The notes under the pieces were generated by a model. That model worked only from the letters and a program-made list of their open reading frames with translations, made no database searches and had not been told where the DNA came from. A stretch of DNA of 64,000 nt from Klebsiella terrigena. Lineage in GTDB: Bacteria; Pseudomonadota; Gammaproteobacteria; Enterobacterales; Enterobacteriaceae. Position numbers and translations under genes: made by a program. Positions 9,070-17,142 of this stretch are shown piece by piece. Position 1 is the first letter of the stretch. Every line of letters starts with the position of its first letter. The stretch lies in the NCBI RefSeq assembly GCF_006539725.1, contig NZ_BJNO01000017.1, positions 1 to 64,000 on the forward strand, given 5' to 3'.

Positions 9070-10281
9070 ATGACATGGCAGCAGTTCAAACAAACCTACC
9101 TGATTAAATTCTGGGCACCCGCTCCGGCGGTTATTGCCGCAGGTATTCTTTCGACTTATTACTTTGGTATTACCGGCACCTTCTGGGCCGTTACCGGCGA
9201 ATTTACCCGCTGGGGCGGACAGCTGCTGCAGCTTGCCGGCGTGCACAGCGAGCAGTGGGGCTACTATAAGCTCATCCATCTTGAGGGGACGCCGTTAACC
9301 CGCATCGACGGAATGATGATTATCGGCATGTTCGGCGGCTGTTTTGCCGCCGCGCTGTGGGCAAATAACGTTAAGCTGCGCATGCCGCGTAGCCGAATCC
9401 GCATTATCCAGGCCGTCGCTGGTGGTATTATTGCCGGCTTTGGCGCCCGTCTGGCGATGGGCTGTAATCTGGCGGCCTTTTTCACCGGGATCCCCCAGTT
9501 CTCACTGCACGCCTGGTTTTTCGCTATCGCCACCGCTATCGGCACCTGGTTTGGCGCCCGCTTCACCCTGCTGCCCATTTTTCGCATTCCGGTCAGGATG
9601 CAGAAAGTCTCCACTGCTTCGCCGTTAACCCAAAAGCCTCAGCAGGCCCGGCGCCGTTTTCGTCTCGGCATGCTGGTCTTTTTCGCCATGATAGCCTGGG
9701 GTCTGCTTACCGCGGTCGACCGGCCGAAGCTGGGACTGGCCATGCTCTTTGGCGTCGGTTTTGGCCTGCTTATCGAACGGGCGCAGATCTGCTTCACCTC
9801 GGCGTTTCGCGATATGTGGATAACCGGCCGGACCTATATGGCCAAAGCCATTATTTTCGGCATGGCCGCCAGCGCAATCGGTATCTTTAGCTACGTGCAG
9901 CTCGGAATGGAACCGAAAATCATGTGGGCCGGCCCCAATGCGGTCATCGGCGGTCTGCTGTTCGGTTTTGGCATTGTTCTCGCCGGAGGCTGTGAAACCG
10001 GCTGGATGTATCGCGCCGTTGAAGGCCAGGTTCACTACTGGTGGGTCGGTCTGGGCAACGTTATCGGTTCAACCATTCTGGCCTACTTCTGGGACGACCT
10101 GTCACCAGCGCTGGCCACCCGCTGGGATAAGGTCAATCTGTTGACCACCTTCGGTCCCTTCGGCGGCCTGCTGGTCACCTATCTCCTGCTGTTTATCGCC
10201 CTGATGCTGGTCATTGCCTGGGAAAAACGCTTTTTCCGTCAAAAATCCGCCGCCCTTGCCGGCGCTAAGGACACCGCATGA
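9070..10281 (+). CDS. yedE: Selenium/sulfur-metabolism membrane protein YedE (FdhT)
   Basis: 403-residue polytopic inner-membrane protein of the YeeE/YedE family, thought to import a sulfur or selenium compound for use by the partner YedF. It carries the two family signature cysteine segments, RLAMGCNLAAFFTG (near residue 135) and VLAGGCETGWMYR (near residue 300), and its sequence is almost the same as E. coli YedE throughout. Its stop overlaps the yedF start (ATGA), indicating translational coupling. In E. coli yedEF lies far from this locus. Confidence 0.93.
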   Translation: MTWQQFKQTYLIKFWAPAPAVIAAGILSTYYFGITGTFWAVTGEFTRWGGQLLQLAGVHSEQWGYYKLIHLEGTPLTRIDGMMIIGMFGGCFAAALWANNVKLRMPRSRIRIIQAVAGGIIAGFGARLAMGCNLAAFFTGIPQFSLHAWFFAIATAIGTWFGARFTLLPIFRIPVRMQKVSTASPLTQKPQQARRRFRLGMLVFFAMIAWGLLTAVDRPKLGLAMLFGVGFGLLIERAQICFTSAFRDMWITGRTYMAKAIIFGMAASAIGIFSYVQLGMEPKIMWAGPNAVIGGLLFGFGIVLAGGCETGWMYRAVEGQVHYWWVGLGNVIGSTILAYFWDDLSPALATRWDKVNLLTTFGPFGGLLVTYLLLFIALMLVIAWEKRFFRQKSAALAGAKDTA

Positions 10282-10511
10282 AAACTATCGTTCCTGATTA
10301 CCGCCTCGATATGGTCGGCGAGCCCTGCCCCTATCCTGCTGTCGCGACGCTTGAAGCAATGCCGTCCTTGAAGAAGGGGGAAATTCTCGAAGTGGTCAGC
10401 GATTGCCCGCAGTCGATCAACAATATTCCGCACGATGCGAAAAACTACGGCTACACCGTTCTGGATATTCAGCAGGACGGGCCGACCATCCGCTATCTGA
10501 TTCAGAAATAG
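10278..10511 (+). CDS. yedF: TusA-family sulfurtransferase YedF
   Basis: 77 residues with the TusA/SirA signature GEPCPYPAVATLEAM, in which the cysteine at about residue 17 would carry a persulfide or selenide. The rest (EVVSDCPQSINNIPHDAKNYGY) is near identical to E. coli YedF. It overlaps yedE by 4 nt and is followed by a hairpin, so the two form a bicistronic unit. Confidence 0.94.
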   Translation: MKTIVPDYRLDMVGEPCPYPAVATLEAMPSLKKGEILEVVSDCPQSINNIPHDAKNYGYTVLDIQQDGPTIRYLIQK

Positions 10512-10520
10512 GTCGGTAAA

Positions 10521-10545
10521 AACGGCAGGCCGCCGGCCTGCCGTT
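10521..10545 (+). terminator. Hairpin after yedF
   Basis: Perfect 10-bp arms AACGGCAGGC / GCCTGCCGTT with a 5-base loop, 10 bp after the yedF stop. The T tract is short. Confidence 0.65.
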
Positions 10546-10783
10546 CGGCCAACAAAGCAGCGAGGCCAGAAGGATAAGCGGCTATTTTTTGGCTACGATA
10601 TGATTTCGATCGTGATTCCCACGCATTATTTCGCCCGCAGGGTAATTCGCCTGGCGAACGGACGTCAATAAGACGCCACGCGTGCGGCAACCTCGCCGTA
10701 CAGCGGCCCGTCCCCGTTCCCTTGCGGTTTACCTGAAAGCTATTTGTAATACAATTAGCCTACTTTTTAGCGTGAGGTACGTA

Positions 10784-11230
10784 ATGAACATATTTCAGGC
10801 CCAGCCCCAGGATGTCGATAAAATTCTGCCGCTGTATCTAGCCTATCGTAATTTTTATCAGGTAGAAGCCCAGCCGGTACAGGCCCGTGAGTTTATTCTC
10901 AAACGTTTAGAGCTGAATGAATCGGTTATTTTTTTCGCGGAAGTTGACGGCCAGCCCGCCGGCTTTGCACAGCTCTATCCGCTGTTCTGCTCATTAGAAA
11001 TGAAGAGGATCTGGTTGCTGTACGATCTCTTCGTCGACGGCAAATCGCGCAAGCACGGCGTCGCGCAGAAGCTAATCGAGCGCGCCGAGCAGCTGGCGAA
11101 GGAAACAGATTCCGCCTTTATCATGCTCAGTACCGCCACCGACAACGCTCCGGCGCAGGCGCTGTACGAACGCAACGGTTTCGTGCGCGATACGGACTTT
11201 TTTGTCTACAATAAAATGCTCAATAAATAA
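10784..11230 (+). CDS. GNAT-family N-acetyltransferase
   Basis: 148 residues with a single GNAT fold. The acetyl-CoA loop is visible in KSRKHGVAQKLIERAEQLA (the Q/R-x-x-G-x-G/A region, about residues 84-102), and the C-terminal LYERNGFVRD is typical of the family. The open frame extends upstream to 10682, but the ATG at 10784 follows a GTGAGG-type ribosome site and gives the standard domain start. The substrate is not predictable. It is an isolated gene, convergent with the nlpA-like gene. Confidence 0.82.
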   Translation: MNIFQAQPQDVDKILPLYLAYRNFYQVEAQPVQAREFILKRLELNESVIFFAEVDGQPAGFAQLYPLFCSLEMKRIWLLYDLFVDGKSRKHGVAQKLIERAEQLAKETDSAFIMLSTATDNAPAQALYERNGFVRDTDFFVYNKMLNK

Positions 11231-11236
11231 GCGACA

Positions 11237-11267
11237 TTCGGTATCAGGGCGTGGCCCTGATACCGAA
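11237..11267. terminator. Inverted repeat between convergent GNAT and NlpA-like genes
   Basis: Perfect 13-bp arms TTCGGTATCAGGG / CCCTGATACCGAA with a short loop, placed just after the GNAT stop and just before the end of the opposing gene. T tracts are poor, but the position fits a shared terminator. Confidence 0.6.
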
Positions 11268-11274
11268 AAAGAGA

Positions 11275-12090
11275 TTACCAGCCTTTAACCGCATCGCCTT
11301 TATACAGCTCCTCTGCAGCCGCCGCCACCTCATCGGTTTGATACGCCTTGACCAAATTTTTCACCTTCTCGCTGTCTTTATTATCGATGCGGCTGGCAAA
11401 AATATTGACGTACGGCGAGTGCCTGTCTTCGACAAACAGCCCGTTACGGCTCGGCGAGAGTCCGACCTGGCTGGAAAACGTGGTGTTGATAATCGCGAGG
11501 GATATTTGCCTGTCGTCCAGCGCGCGCGTCAGCTGCGGGGCCTCAATCTCAACAATTTTTAAGCGCTTCGGATTGTTGACGATATCCAACGCCGTCGGCA
11601 GCAGGCCGGTGCCCTCTTTAAGAGTAATCAGCCCCTGCTTTTGCAGCAGAAGCAGCGAACGGCCAAGGTTAGTCGGATCGTTCGGCACGGCAACCTGCGC
11701 GCCGTCCGGCAGCTGGTCGATAGCGGTAATCTGCTTCGAATAGGCGGCGATGGGGTAAACGAAGGTATTCCCCACCGCTACCAGCTTATAGCCGCGCTCC
11801 TGAATCTGCTTATCCAGATACGGCTTATGCTGAAAAGCGTTGATGTCGAGATCGCCATTATTGAGCGCCTCGTTCGGCAGGACGAAGTCGTTAAAGGTCA
11901 CCACTTCGACGTCGAGGTTGTACTTCTCTTTCGCCACCTTTTGCACCACCGACCACACCTGCTGGTCAATACCGGCGCTGATCCCCACCTTGATATGATT
12001 AGGATCCCCTCCCGCGGGGCCGCAGGCGGTCAGCAGCAGCGAGCCGACAACGGCCAGCGAAACAGCAAATTTTTTTAGCGTGAATACCAT
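11275..12090 (-). CDS. NlpA/MetQ-family substrate-binding lipoprotein
   Basis: 271 residues. The lipoprotein signal ends in LTAC with lipidated Cys23, followed by an NlpA-type binding domain (HIKVGISAG; VPNDPTNLGRSLLLLQKQGLITL; SPYVNI; C-terminal GDAVKGW). MetQ members bind methionine for the MetNI ABC importer. Here no ATPase or permease gene adjoins, as with E. coli NlpA, so it probably serves MetNI encoded elsewhere or has a lone role. No MetJ box (repeats of AGACGTCT) is seen upstream. Ribosome site AAAAAGGA precedes the ATG at 12090. Confidence 0.85.
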   Translation of the reverse strand: MVFTLKKFAVSLAVVGSLLLTACGPAGGDPNHIKVGISAGIDQQVWSVVQKVAKEKYNLDVEVVTFNDFVLPNEALNNGDLDINAFQHKPYLDKQIQERGYKLVAVGNTFVYPIAAYSKQITAIDQLPDGAQVAVPNDPTNLGRSLLLLQKQGLITLKEGTGLLPTALDIVNNPKRLKIVEIEAPQLTRALDDRQISLAIINTTFSSQVGLSPSRNGLFVEDRHSPYVNIFASRIDNKDSEKVKNLVKAYQTDEVAAAAEELYKGDAVKGW

Positions 12091-12278
12091 AGTCCCGGAG
12101 TCCTTTTTAAAATAGCCTGCCAGTCATTGCAGGAAAAGTAGCACCTGGAACTATAGAAAATATCATCGCCAAAATTAAATACTGATTCACTATGATTAAT
12201 AGCGTTTTGCTATGAGCGCGGACGGCAGGCTGCCGTTGGCCCACGCGCTCTGCGGCGCGGCCGACGCTGAGCGCTAAA

Positions 12279-12305
12279 ATAGCAAAACCCCGGCGATGGC
12301 CGGGG
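12279..12305 (-). terminator. Orphan reverse-strand terminator
   Basis: CCCCGGC GATG GCCGGGG stem. On the reverse strand it is followed by TTTTGCTATTTTAG, a good intrinsic-terminator form. No recognised gene ends here, so it may close a short non-coding transcript starting downstream of the ymcF-like gene. Confidence 0.65.
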
Positions 12306-12416
12306 CTAGATGTACGGTTGCGGTTCGCACTGAAGACTGTCAGATGCGCGAGCATAAGCGCCCAGCGAGCATTTGAATCCTGCCGTGGTAGAACCTGGCA
12401 CCGTCGCACTGATGTT

Positions 12417-12440
12417 AAAAGACCCCTTGCGGGGCCTTTT
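12417..12440. terminator. Terminator of the ymcF-like gene
   Basis: Nearly symmetric hairpin AAAAG-CCCC-TTGC-GGGG-CTTTT. It lies 2 bp beyond the stop of the reverse-strand ymcF-like gene and could work in both directions. Confidence 0.8.
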
Positions 12441-12442
12441 GA

Positions 12443-12631
12443 TTAATTGCGTAATCCAGATACGGCGGCTTTTGCCGAAATATAGGGGGCAATATTATCA
12501 AATGTAATCATTGAAGATTTACAAAAGATACATTTCGCACCGAATGGATTGCTTTCAGATACATCATAGTTTGATGTTCTGTACTGTGACCCATGGCAGC
12601 ATGGGCACCTGAAATGAATGTGGTCAGTCAT
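12443..12631 (-). CDS. YmcF/YnfQ-type cold-shock small protein
   Basis: 62 residues with two CxxC knuckles, CPCC (near residue 9) and CIFC (near residue 34), as in a zinc ribbon. The flanking words HFRCPCCHGSQYRTS and FGAKCIFCKS match the small cold-shock proteins YmcF and YnfQ of E. coli, which lie next to csp genes. Here too it lies downstream of a cspA-family gene on the same strand, 537 bp away. The molecular function is unknown. Start at 12631 (MTDHIHF) with AAAGG upstream. Confidence 0.8.
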   Translation of the reverse strand: MTDHIHFRCPCCHGSQYRTSNYDVSESNPFGAKCIFCKSSMITFDNIAPYISAKAAVSGLRN

Positions 12632-13168
12632 GATGTTAGCCTTTTATTTGCTACAACATTCACTACCGCAGGGGCATTTAGCCATATTTAACTGAAGGTT
12701 CTTCTTGACCTTCAATGACAGCGGAAATCACTGTTCGAATGGTTGGTAAAAGAAAGACATCATTGTCATTATTTCTTAACGATAAATCTGAAAATCACTT
12801 CAGATCAAACCATGTTACTTTATCAGCGATTATTTTGGATGTTGTTAGTTTTTAATTTGCCCGCAGGCGTACGAAATACAAAAATTTACACAATGTAAAA
12901 CAGTGTCCTGTTTCAGGAGGCGGTCACTCCTTTTACGTACGTTAGCTCAGGGTGATGATTAAGTTGCATCAGCCCACAGAACTCTTCACGCTACAGTACA
13001 ACATACGGCATTCAGTCTGCTGAAATTTCAGACAAAAACCAATCTACCGCATCGATTAAAGCCAGCAGATACTGCCGACTTAGCTCAACCGCACGCATTT
13101 TTTATCAATCTGACTACTCGGGATTACACCGTCATCGTTATCGCAGATTCATAAAAACGCGAAATTAA
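12632..13168. other. Long spacer between csp gene and ymcF-like gene
   Basis: 537 bp with no convincing gene on either strand, rich in A and T. It probably contains the 3' end of the csp mRNA and the promoter and leader of the ymcF-like gene. E. coli ymcF and ynfQ have long leaders, and a stretch such as TGGTTTGATCTGAAG (reverse strand, near 12805) weakly recalls a cold box. No clear terminator follows the csp gene. Confidence 0.4.
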
Positions 13169-13384
13169 TTAGTCGCGCAGAACGACATTACCGGCAGCAG
13201 GGCCTTTGGCACCGCTCTCGATAGTAAATTCGACCTTCTGCCCTTCAAATAAAGTTTTAAAGCCATCACCCTGCAGCGCAGAAAAATGTACGAAAACATC
13301 TTTGCTGCCGTCTACTGGAGAAATAAAGCCAAAACCTTTACCTTCATTAAACCATTTTACTAAACCAATCATCTTACCAGACAT
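13169..13384 (-). CDS. CspA-family cold-shock protein
   Basis: 71-residue single OB-fold RNA chaperone. RNP1 (KGFGFI) and RNP2 (DVFVHF) nucleic-acid-binding motifs are intact, and the ending [15 protein letters not shown] matches the CspA/CspB/CspG group. Start at 13384 ([13 protein letters not shown]). The in-frame ATG at 13432 lies inside the leader and is rejected. The long conserved 5' leader marks it as one of the cold-inducible paralogues; which of cspA, B or G it corresponds to cannot be settled. Confidence 0.93.
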   Translation of the reverse strand: MSGKMIGLVKWFNEGKGFGFISPVDGSKDVFVHFSALQGDGFKTLFEGQKVEFTIESGAKGPAAGNVVLRD

Positions 13385-13543
13385 AAGTATTATCCCAATG
13401 TTCAAAGCCTTGCGGCGAAAAGTTCGCATCACAGAAATTAATTAATAACGATAAGGAGGCTCGAAAAAAGGATTATTTAGGAATAACGCTTGAGATGAGG
13501 ACTGCTTTACTAAACCGCTTTATTGGTTCTGTGTACCAAACCG
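13385..13543 (-). promoter_or_regulatory. cspA-type 159-nt cold-shock leader (thermosensor UTR)
   Basis: Read on the reverse strand, the region begins CGGTTTGGTACACAGAACC and continues AATAAAGCGGTTTAGTAAAG, then TTCGCCGCAAGGC nearer the gene. This follows, block by block, the E. coli cspA mRNA leader that changes structure with temperature. The distance from this start to the ATG is 159 nt, the length reported for E. coli cspA. Transcription start is inferred from this match. Confidence 0.8.
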
Positions 13544-13617
13544 ACCTGCTATTGATCACATAGATAACCATTGATAGCAAGCATTATTTTCTGTCCCCAC
13601 CGAGAAGCCGTGAATAT

Positions 13618-14568
13618 TTAGCGCAACTGGCAGGTAAACTGCTGCTCGATGATGAGGCTTCCCCACTGATCGCCCTGCCACTCTTTGACCAGCGTAAAGC
13701 CAAACGATTCATATAGCCGACGCGCGGCCGCAAGCTTATTGAAGGTCCAGAGCTGAACGGAACTGAAGCCGCTCTCTTCACAGAACCTCATCGCTTCGGC
13801 GATAAGTTTTCTGCCCGCGCCGCTGCCGCGGCATCCATCATCGAGAATGAACCAGCGCAGATGCGCTTCACCGTTGCCGAGATCCTCGCCGTCAATCGCC
13901 ACAGAGCCCACGATGCGCCCGTTCAACACGGCCAGCCATATCTGATTACAGGCTTTATCCAGACGGCCCGCAAAATCAGCCAGGCCCGCGGCAACTTTGG
14001 ATTCAAAGAAAACGCCAAAATTGTGCTCTCTGGCATAGTAGCTACCGTGCATTTCCGCGATGCGCCCGATGGTGCCGGGGTGATAGCCGGTAATAATTTC
14101 AAGCGAATCCCGGGCAGCGATCTCGCTGTTTTCACGACAGGCGGCCAGGGCACTGGCGTAGTGTTTAAGCCCTTGTGACACGGTCTGCTGCTGATGGGGA
14201 TTCATTTTTTTCAGCGCGGCGATCACCCGTTCGCTACCGTACTGATTAATTTTCGCCACCGTTTCCCGGCCTTTTGCCGTCAGGCCCAGGTGTTTGACCC
14301 TTGCATCCTCCGTCGACGGCACCTCTTCCAGCTCGTTGGCGCTGACCAGTTTTGCCAACATGCGGCTGACGCTGGACTTCTCAAGCCCCAGAATCTGCAC
14401 CAGCTGCGCCGCCGTCATTAGGCCCTGCGCATGCACTTCGAGCAGAGTATGCACTATCGAGGGGGAGTATGGGCTCGCGGCCAGAGTGTTGTTCATGAAT
14501 CCGAGCTCCCGCACCATCTGCCGGGAAGCCACGCGTATCTCTTCAACGATCTGCATTTCAGTATTCAT
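13618..14568 (-). CDS. MarR-GNAT fusion regulator
   Basis: 316 residues in two domains. Residues about 1-145 form a MarR winged helix (LMTAAQLVQILGLEKSSVSRMLAKLVSANELEEVPSTEDARVKHLGLT). Residues about 155-316 form a GNAT acetyltransferase with the acetyl-CoA loop DDGCRGSGAGRKLIAEA (Rxx(G)xG/A) and the ending ARRLYESFGFTLVKEW. MarR-GNAT fusions are a known bacterial architecture. The substrate and ligand are unknown. Palindromes just upstream suggest autoregulation. It diverges from add. Confidence 0.88.
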   Translation of the reverse strand: MNTEMQIVEEIRVASRQMVRELGFMNNTLAASPYSPSIVHTLLEVHAQGLMTAAQLVQILGLEKSSVSRMLAKLVSANELEEVPSTEDARVKHLGLTAKGRETVAKINQYGSERVIAALKKMNPHQQQTVSQGLKHYASALAACRENSEIAARDSLEIITGYHPGTIGRIAEMHGSYYAREHNFGVFFESKVAAGLADFAGRLDKACNQIWLAVLNGRIVGSVAIDGEDLGNGEAHLRWFILDDGCRGSGAGRKLIAEAMRFCEESGFSSVQLWTFNKLAAARRLYESFGFTLVKEWQGDQWGSLIIEQQFTCQLR

Positions 14569-14580
14569 AAAACCGCCCTG

Positions 14581-14603
14581 ACAACATAGTTGTACAATAC
14601 AAC
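14581..14603. promoter_or_regulatory. Overlapping palindromes, probable MarR-type operator
   Basis: Two abutting inverted repeats just upstream of the MarR-GNAT start: ACAAC-ATA-GTTGT (14581-14593) and GTTGTA-CAA-TACAAC (14589-14603). They share the central GTTGT. Size and position suit a MarR-family dimer site. A related half (TTGTATAAT) recurs at 14803 next to add. Confidence 0.6.
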
Positions 14604-14844
14604 CATATTCCCGGACATGCTGTCAACGCCCTCACCGGCACCGCGATTGCTGAAAATGCGCGCAGGCAGAGATAGACGCGCGGCAAAGGCGGGGACAAAA
14701 TCGCAATGCGGGATCTTAAACAGCGCCAGCGGTTCCCGCAGCGCCGCCAGATGCTTGTATAGACAGGATTTTTTTCAATACTTTTAAACAGTTATAACCC
14801 TGTTGTATAATGATGTGCACTTTTACTAAAAAATGAGTGCGACC

Positions 14845-15846
14845 ATGATTGATTCAACTTTGCCATTAACCGACATTCATCGCCATCTTGACGGCAACAT
14901 CCGGGCCCAAACGATTCTCGATCTTGGCCGCCAGTTTAACATCGCGCTCCCGGCAACCACCCTCGATACCCTTCGTCCGCATGTCCAGGTCACCAGCAAC
15001 GAACCCGATCTGGTGAGCTTCCTTGCCAAGCTTGACTGGGGCGTAAAGGTGCTCGCCTCGCTGGAAGCGTGCCGTCGCGTCGCGTATGAAAACGTAGAAG
15101 ACGCGGCGCGCAACGGCCTGCACTACGTTGAGCTGCGCTTTTCCCCGCGCTACATGGCGATGACCCACCAGCTGCCGGTCGACGGCGTGGTTGAGGCGGT
15201 CATTGCCGGCGTGCGCGACGGGAGCCGCGACTTTAACGTTGAAGCGCGGCTGATTGGTATTATGAGCCGCACCTTCGGCGAGGCCGCCTGCCAGCAGGAG
15301 CTTGACGCGCTGCTTGCCCATCGCGACGGTATAACCGCGCTCGACCTGGCCGGTGATGAGCTCGGCTTCCCGGGTACCCTGTTTATGCAACACTTCACCC
15401 AGGCCCGCGACGCCGGCTGGCGCATTACCGTCCACGCCGGAGAAGCCGCTGGCCCGGAAAGCATCTGGCAGGCCATTCGTGAGCTGGGCGCTGAGCGTAT
15501 CGGCCACGGGGTCAAGGCTGTGCAGGATCCGGCGCTGATGGACTTTTTAGCCGAGCAGCGTATCGGGATTGAATCCTGCCTGACTTCGAATATTCAGACC
15601 AGCACCGTCGCGTCGCTGGCCGAGCATCCGTTAAAAACCTTCCTCGAGCACGGCGTGCTGGCCTCGATTAACACCGACGATCCGGCGGTACAGGGCGTCG
15701 ATATTATTCATGAATATAACGTTGCCGCCCCGGCTGCGGGCCTCAGCCGCGAGCAAATCCGCCAGGCGCAAATCAACGGTCTGGCGCTCGCCTTCCTCAG
15801 CGCAGAGGAAAAAGCGGTACTGATCCAGCGCGTGCAGCGCGTCTAG
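14845..15846 (+). CDS. add: Adenosine deaminase
   Basis: Zinc enzyme converting adenosine and deoxyadenosine to inosine and deoxyinosine in purine salvage. The 333-residue product has the metal ligands HRHLDGN (His12, His14), the [10 protein letters not shown] and RIGHGV motifs and SINTDDP near the C-terminus, all intact. Start at 14845 ([18 protein letters not shown], the E. coli start). An ATG four codons upstream at 14833 is in frame but less likely. A TGTTGTATAATG stretch at 14801-14812 gives a good -10 box. Confidence 0.96.
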   Translation: MIDSTLPLTDIHRHLDGNIRAQTILDLGRQFNIALPATTLDTLRPHVQVTSNEPDLVSFLAKLDWGVKVLASLEACRRVAYENVEDAARNGLHYVELRFSPRYMAMTHQLPVDGVVEAVIAGVRDGSRDFNVEARLIGIMSRTFGEAACQQELDALLAHRDGITALDLAGDELGFPGTLFMQHFTQARDAGWRITVHAGEAAGPESIWQAIRELGAERIGHGVKAVQDPALMDFLAEQRIGIESCLTSNIQTSTVASLAEHPLKTFLEHGVLASINTDDPAVQGVDIIHEYNVAAPAAGLSREQIRQAQINGLALAFLSAEEKAVLIQRVQRV

Positions 15847-15852
15847 GTTCCT

Positions 15853-15875
15853 GCCCGGCAGCAATCCTGCCGGGC
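15853..15875. terminator. Hairpin after add
   Basis: Perfect 9-bp arms GCCCGGCAG / CTGCCGGGC with loop CAATC, 7 bp after the add stop. The T content after the stem is low. Confidence 0.65.
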
Positions 15876-15883
15876 GTCTCATC

Positions 15884-15925
15884 TTAAATCAGACCTGTTA
15901 AATCAGGCCTGTTAAATCAGACATA
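15884..15925. repeat. Three tandem 14-bp repeats at the ydgJ stop
   Basis: TTAAATCAGACCTG (15884), TTAAATCAGGCCTG (15898) and TTAAATCAGACATA (15912). The third copy supplies the ydgJ stop codon (TTA on this strand). It appears to be a recent micro-duplication. Confidence 0.85.
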
Positions 15926-16952
15926 GCGTCGCCCGATGCTTTGCTGACTCAATCCCCAGCTCAATCAGCTCCATAATCTGAATAGCCTGGCTCGCCGGTA
16001 CCGGATTCTCCCCATTCCCGTTGAGCGCATCGCGAATGGCGGCATAGTACGCCGGGTAATGGCCGGGCAGCGTTAGCCAGCTCTCCTCGCTGCGATCTTC
16101 TCCGTCAACGCGCGTCAGAATTCCATCGCGCATATCGTATCCCCAGTCCTCCTGCGGAAGGCGCTCGCCGTTTTTTAGCCGCTCTTCCTGCGGGTCGAGA
16201 CCGTATTTGATATAGCTTCCCCGCGATCCGTGCACGATAAAGCGCGCCGTTTCCGCCGCCGCCAGCAGAGTAGCGTGGAGGATCACCCGGCGCTGCGGGT
16301 AAACCAGCACCGCATGGAAATAGTCGGTAGACTGCGCCCCCGGGCGCAGCTGGGCGAGATCAACGGTCATGCTGACCGGCAGGCCAAACAGGCAGATCGC
16401 CTGATCGAGAAGATGGGGGCCAAGATCGAACCAGATCCCGCTCCCCGGGCCGCCCCGCTCCCGCCAGCGGTCGCGTATCCGGGGACGATAGCGGTCGAAG
16501 TGCGATTCGAAATAGCAGACTTCCCCCAGCAGCCCTTCGTTAATCAATGATTTAACGGTCAAAAAATCGCTGTCCCAGCGGCGGTTGTGGAACACCGAAA
16601 GCAGCCGTCCCCGGCTTCTGGCAACGGCATCCAGCTCCCGAGCCTGTGACAGTGTCACGGTAAAGGGTTTATCCACCACCACGTGCTTTCCCGCCTCCAG
16701 CGCGGCTTTTGCCAGCGGAAAGTGGGTATCGTTCGGCGTAGGGATCACGATCAGGTCGATGTTGGGGTCGTCGAACAGCTGGCGGGGTTCGGCCACAACC
16801 GACACCGCTGGCCAATCGATCCGCACCTTACCTTCATCGCTACTCGACACCGCGGCAAGCGTCATTCCCGGTGTACCGCTTATCAGCGGCGCATGGAACG
16901 TTTTACTGGCGTACCCGTAGCCGATTATTGCGACGCGAATATTGTCACTCAT
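15912..16952 (-). CDS. ydgJ: Gfo/Idh/MocA-family oxidoreductase YdgJ
   Basis: 346 residues, the E. coli YdgJ length. N-terminal Rossmann fold (VAIIGYGYASKTFHAPLI, residues 6-23) followed by the VVDKPFTVT motif with the conserved lysine of the family (EKP-type) and a C-terminal alpha/beta substrate domain with HLLDQAICLFG. NAD(P)-dependent; the natural substrate is unknown. Start at 16952 (MSDNIRVAIIG) rather than the longer frame from 17006. It is convergent with add. Confidence 0.92.
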   Translation of the reverse strand: MSDNIRVAIIGYGYASKTFHAPLISGTPGMTLAAVSSSDEGKVRIDWPAVSVVAEPRQLFDDPNIDLIVIPTPNDTHFPLAKAALEAGKHVVVDKPFTVTLSQARELDAVARSRGRLLSVFHNRRWDSDFLTVKSLINEGLLGEVCYFESHFDRYRPRIRDRWRERGGPGSGIWFDLGPHLLDQAICLFGLPVSMTVDLAQLRPGAQSTDYFHAVLVYPQRRVILHATLLAAAETARFIVHGSRGSYIKYGLDPQEERLKNGERLPQEDWGYDMRDGILTRVDGEDRSEESWLTLPGHYPAYYAAIRDALNGNGENPVPASQAIQIMELIELGIESAKHRATLCLI

Positions 16953-17142
16953 CTTGCAACCTCTCTGGCGAAAAGTTCGGGGGGTCACCATAACTATAAG
17001 ACCCAAACGTCTTATTAGCTTTGCTTATGCATTGTCGACCGCTCACTCTTGCACCAGTCGTGAAAACTTCGCCAGCTAATACTTGCGTTGTTCGCGGCAT
17101 TTAGTAACATTTAGCTCTGTTTTAACTTTCAATAGCAGAATT

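Larger units (their letters stand above)
12091..12442. other. Intergenic region with nested hairpins, possible small RNA
   Basis: 352 bp between the nlpA-like and ymcF-like genes. It holds the nlpA-like promoter side, a perfect ACGGCAG/CTGCCGT repeat (12222-12236), a strong reverse-strand terminator (12279-12305) and the ymcF-like terminator (12417-12440). The roughly 110 nt between the two terminators on the reverse strand have no convincing gene. A 100-codon frame (12107-12409) runs through the hairpins and is not believed. Confidence 0.5.

Noticed and set aside
12107-12409. 100-codon reverse open frame, with a stretch recalling prophage leader peptides
   Set aside because: It reads straight through two hairpins including an intrinsic terminator, and has no plausible ribosome site. 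Kept only as a possible small-RNA region.
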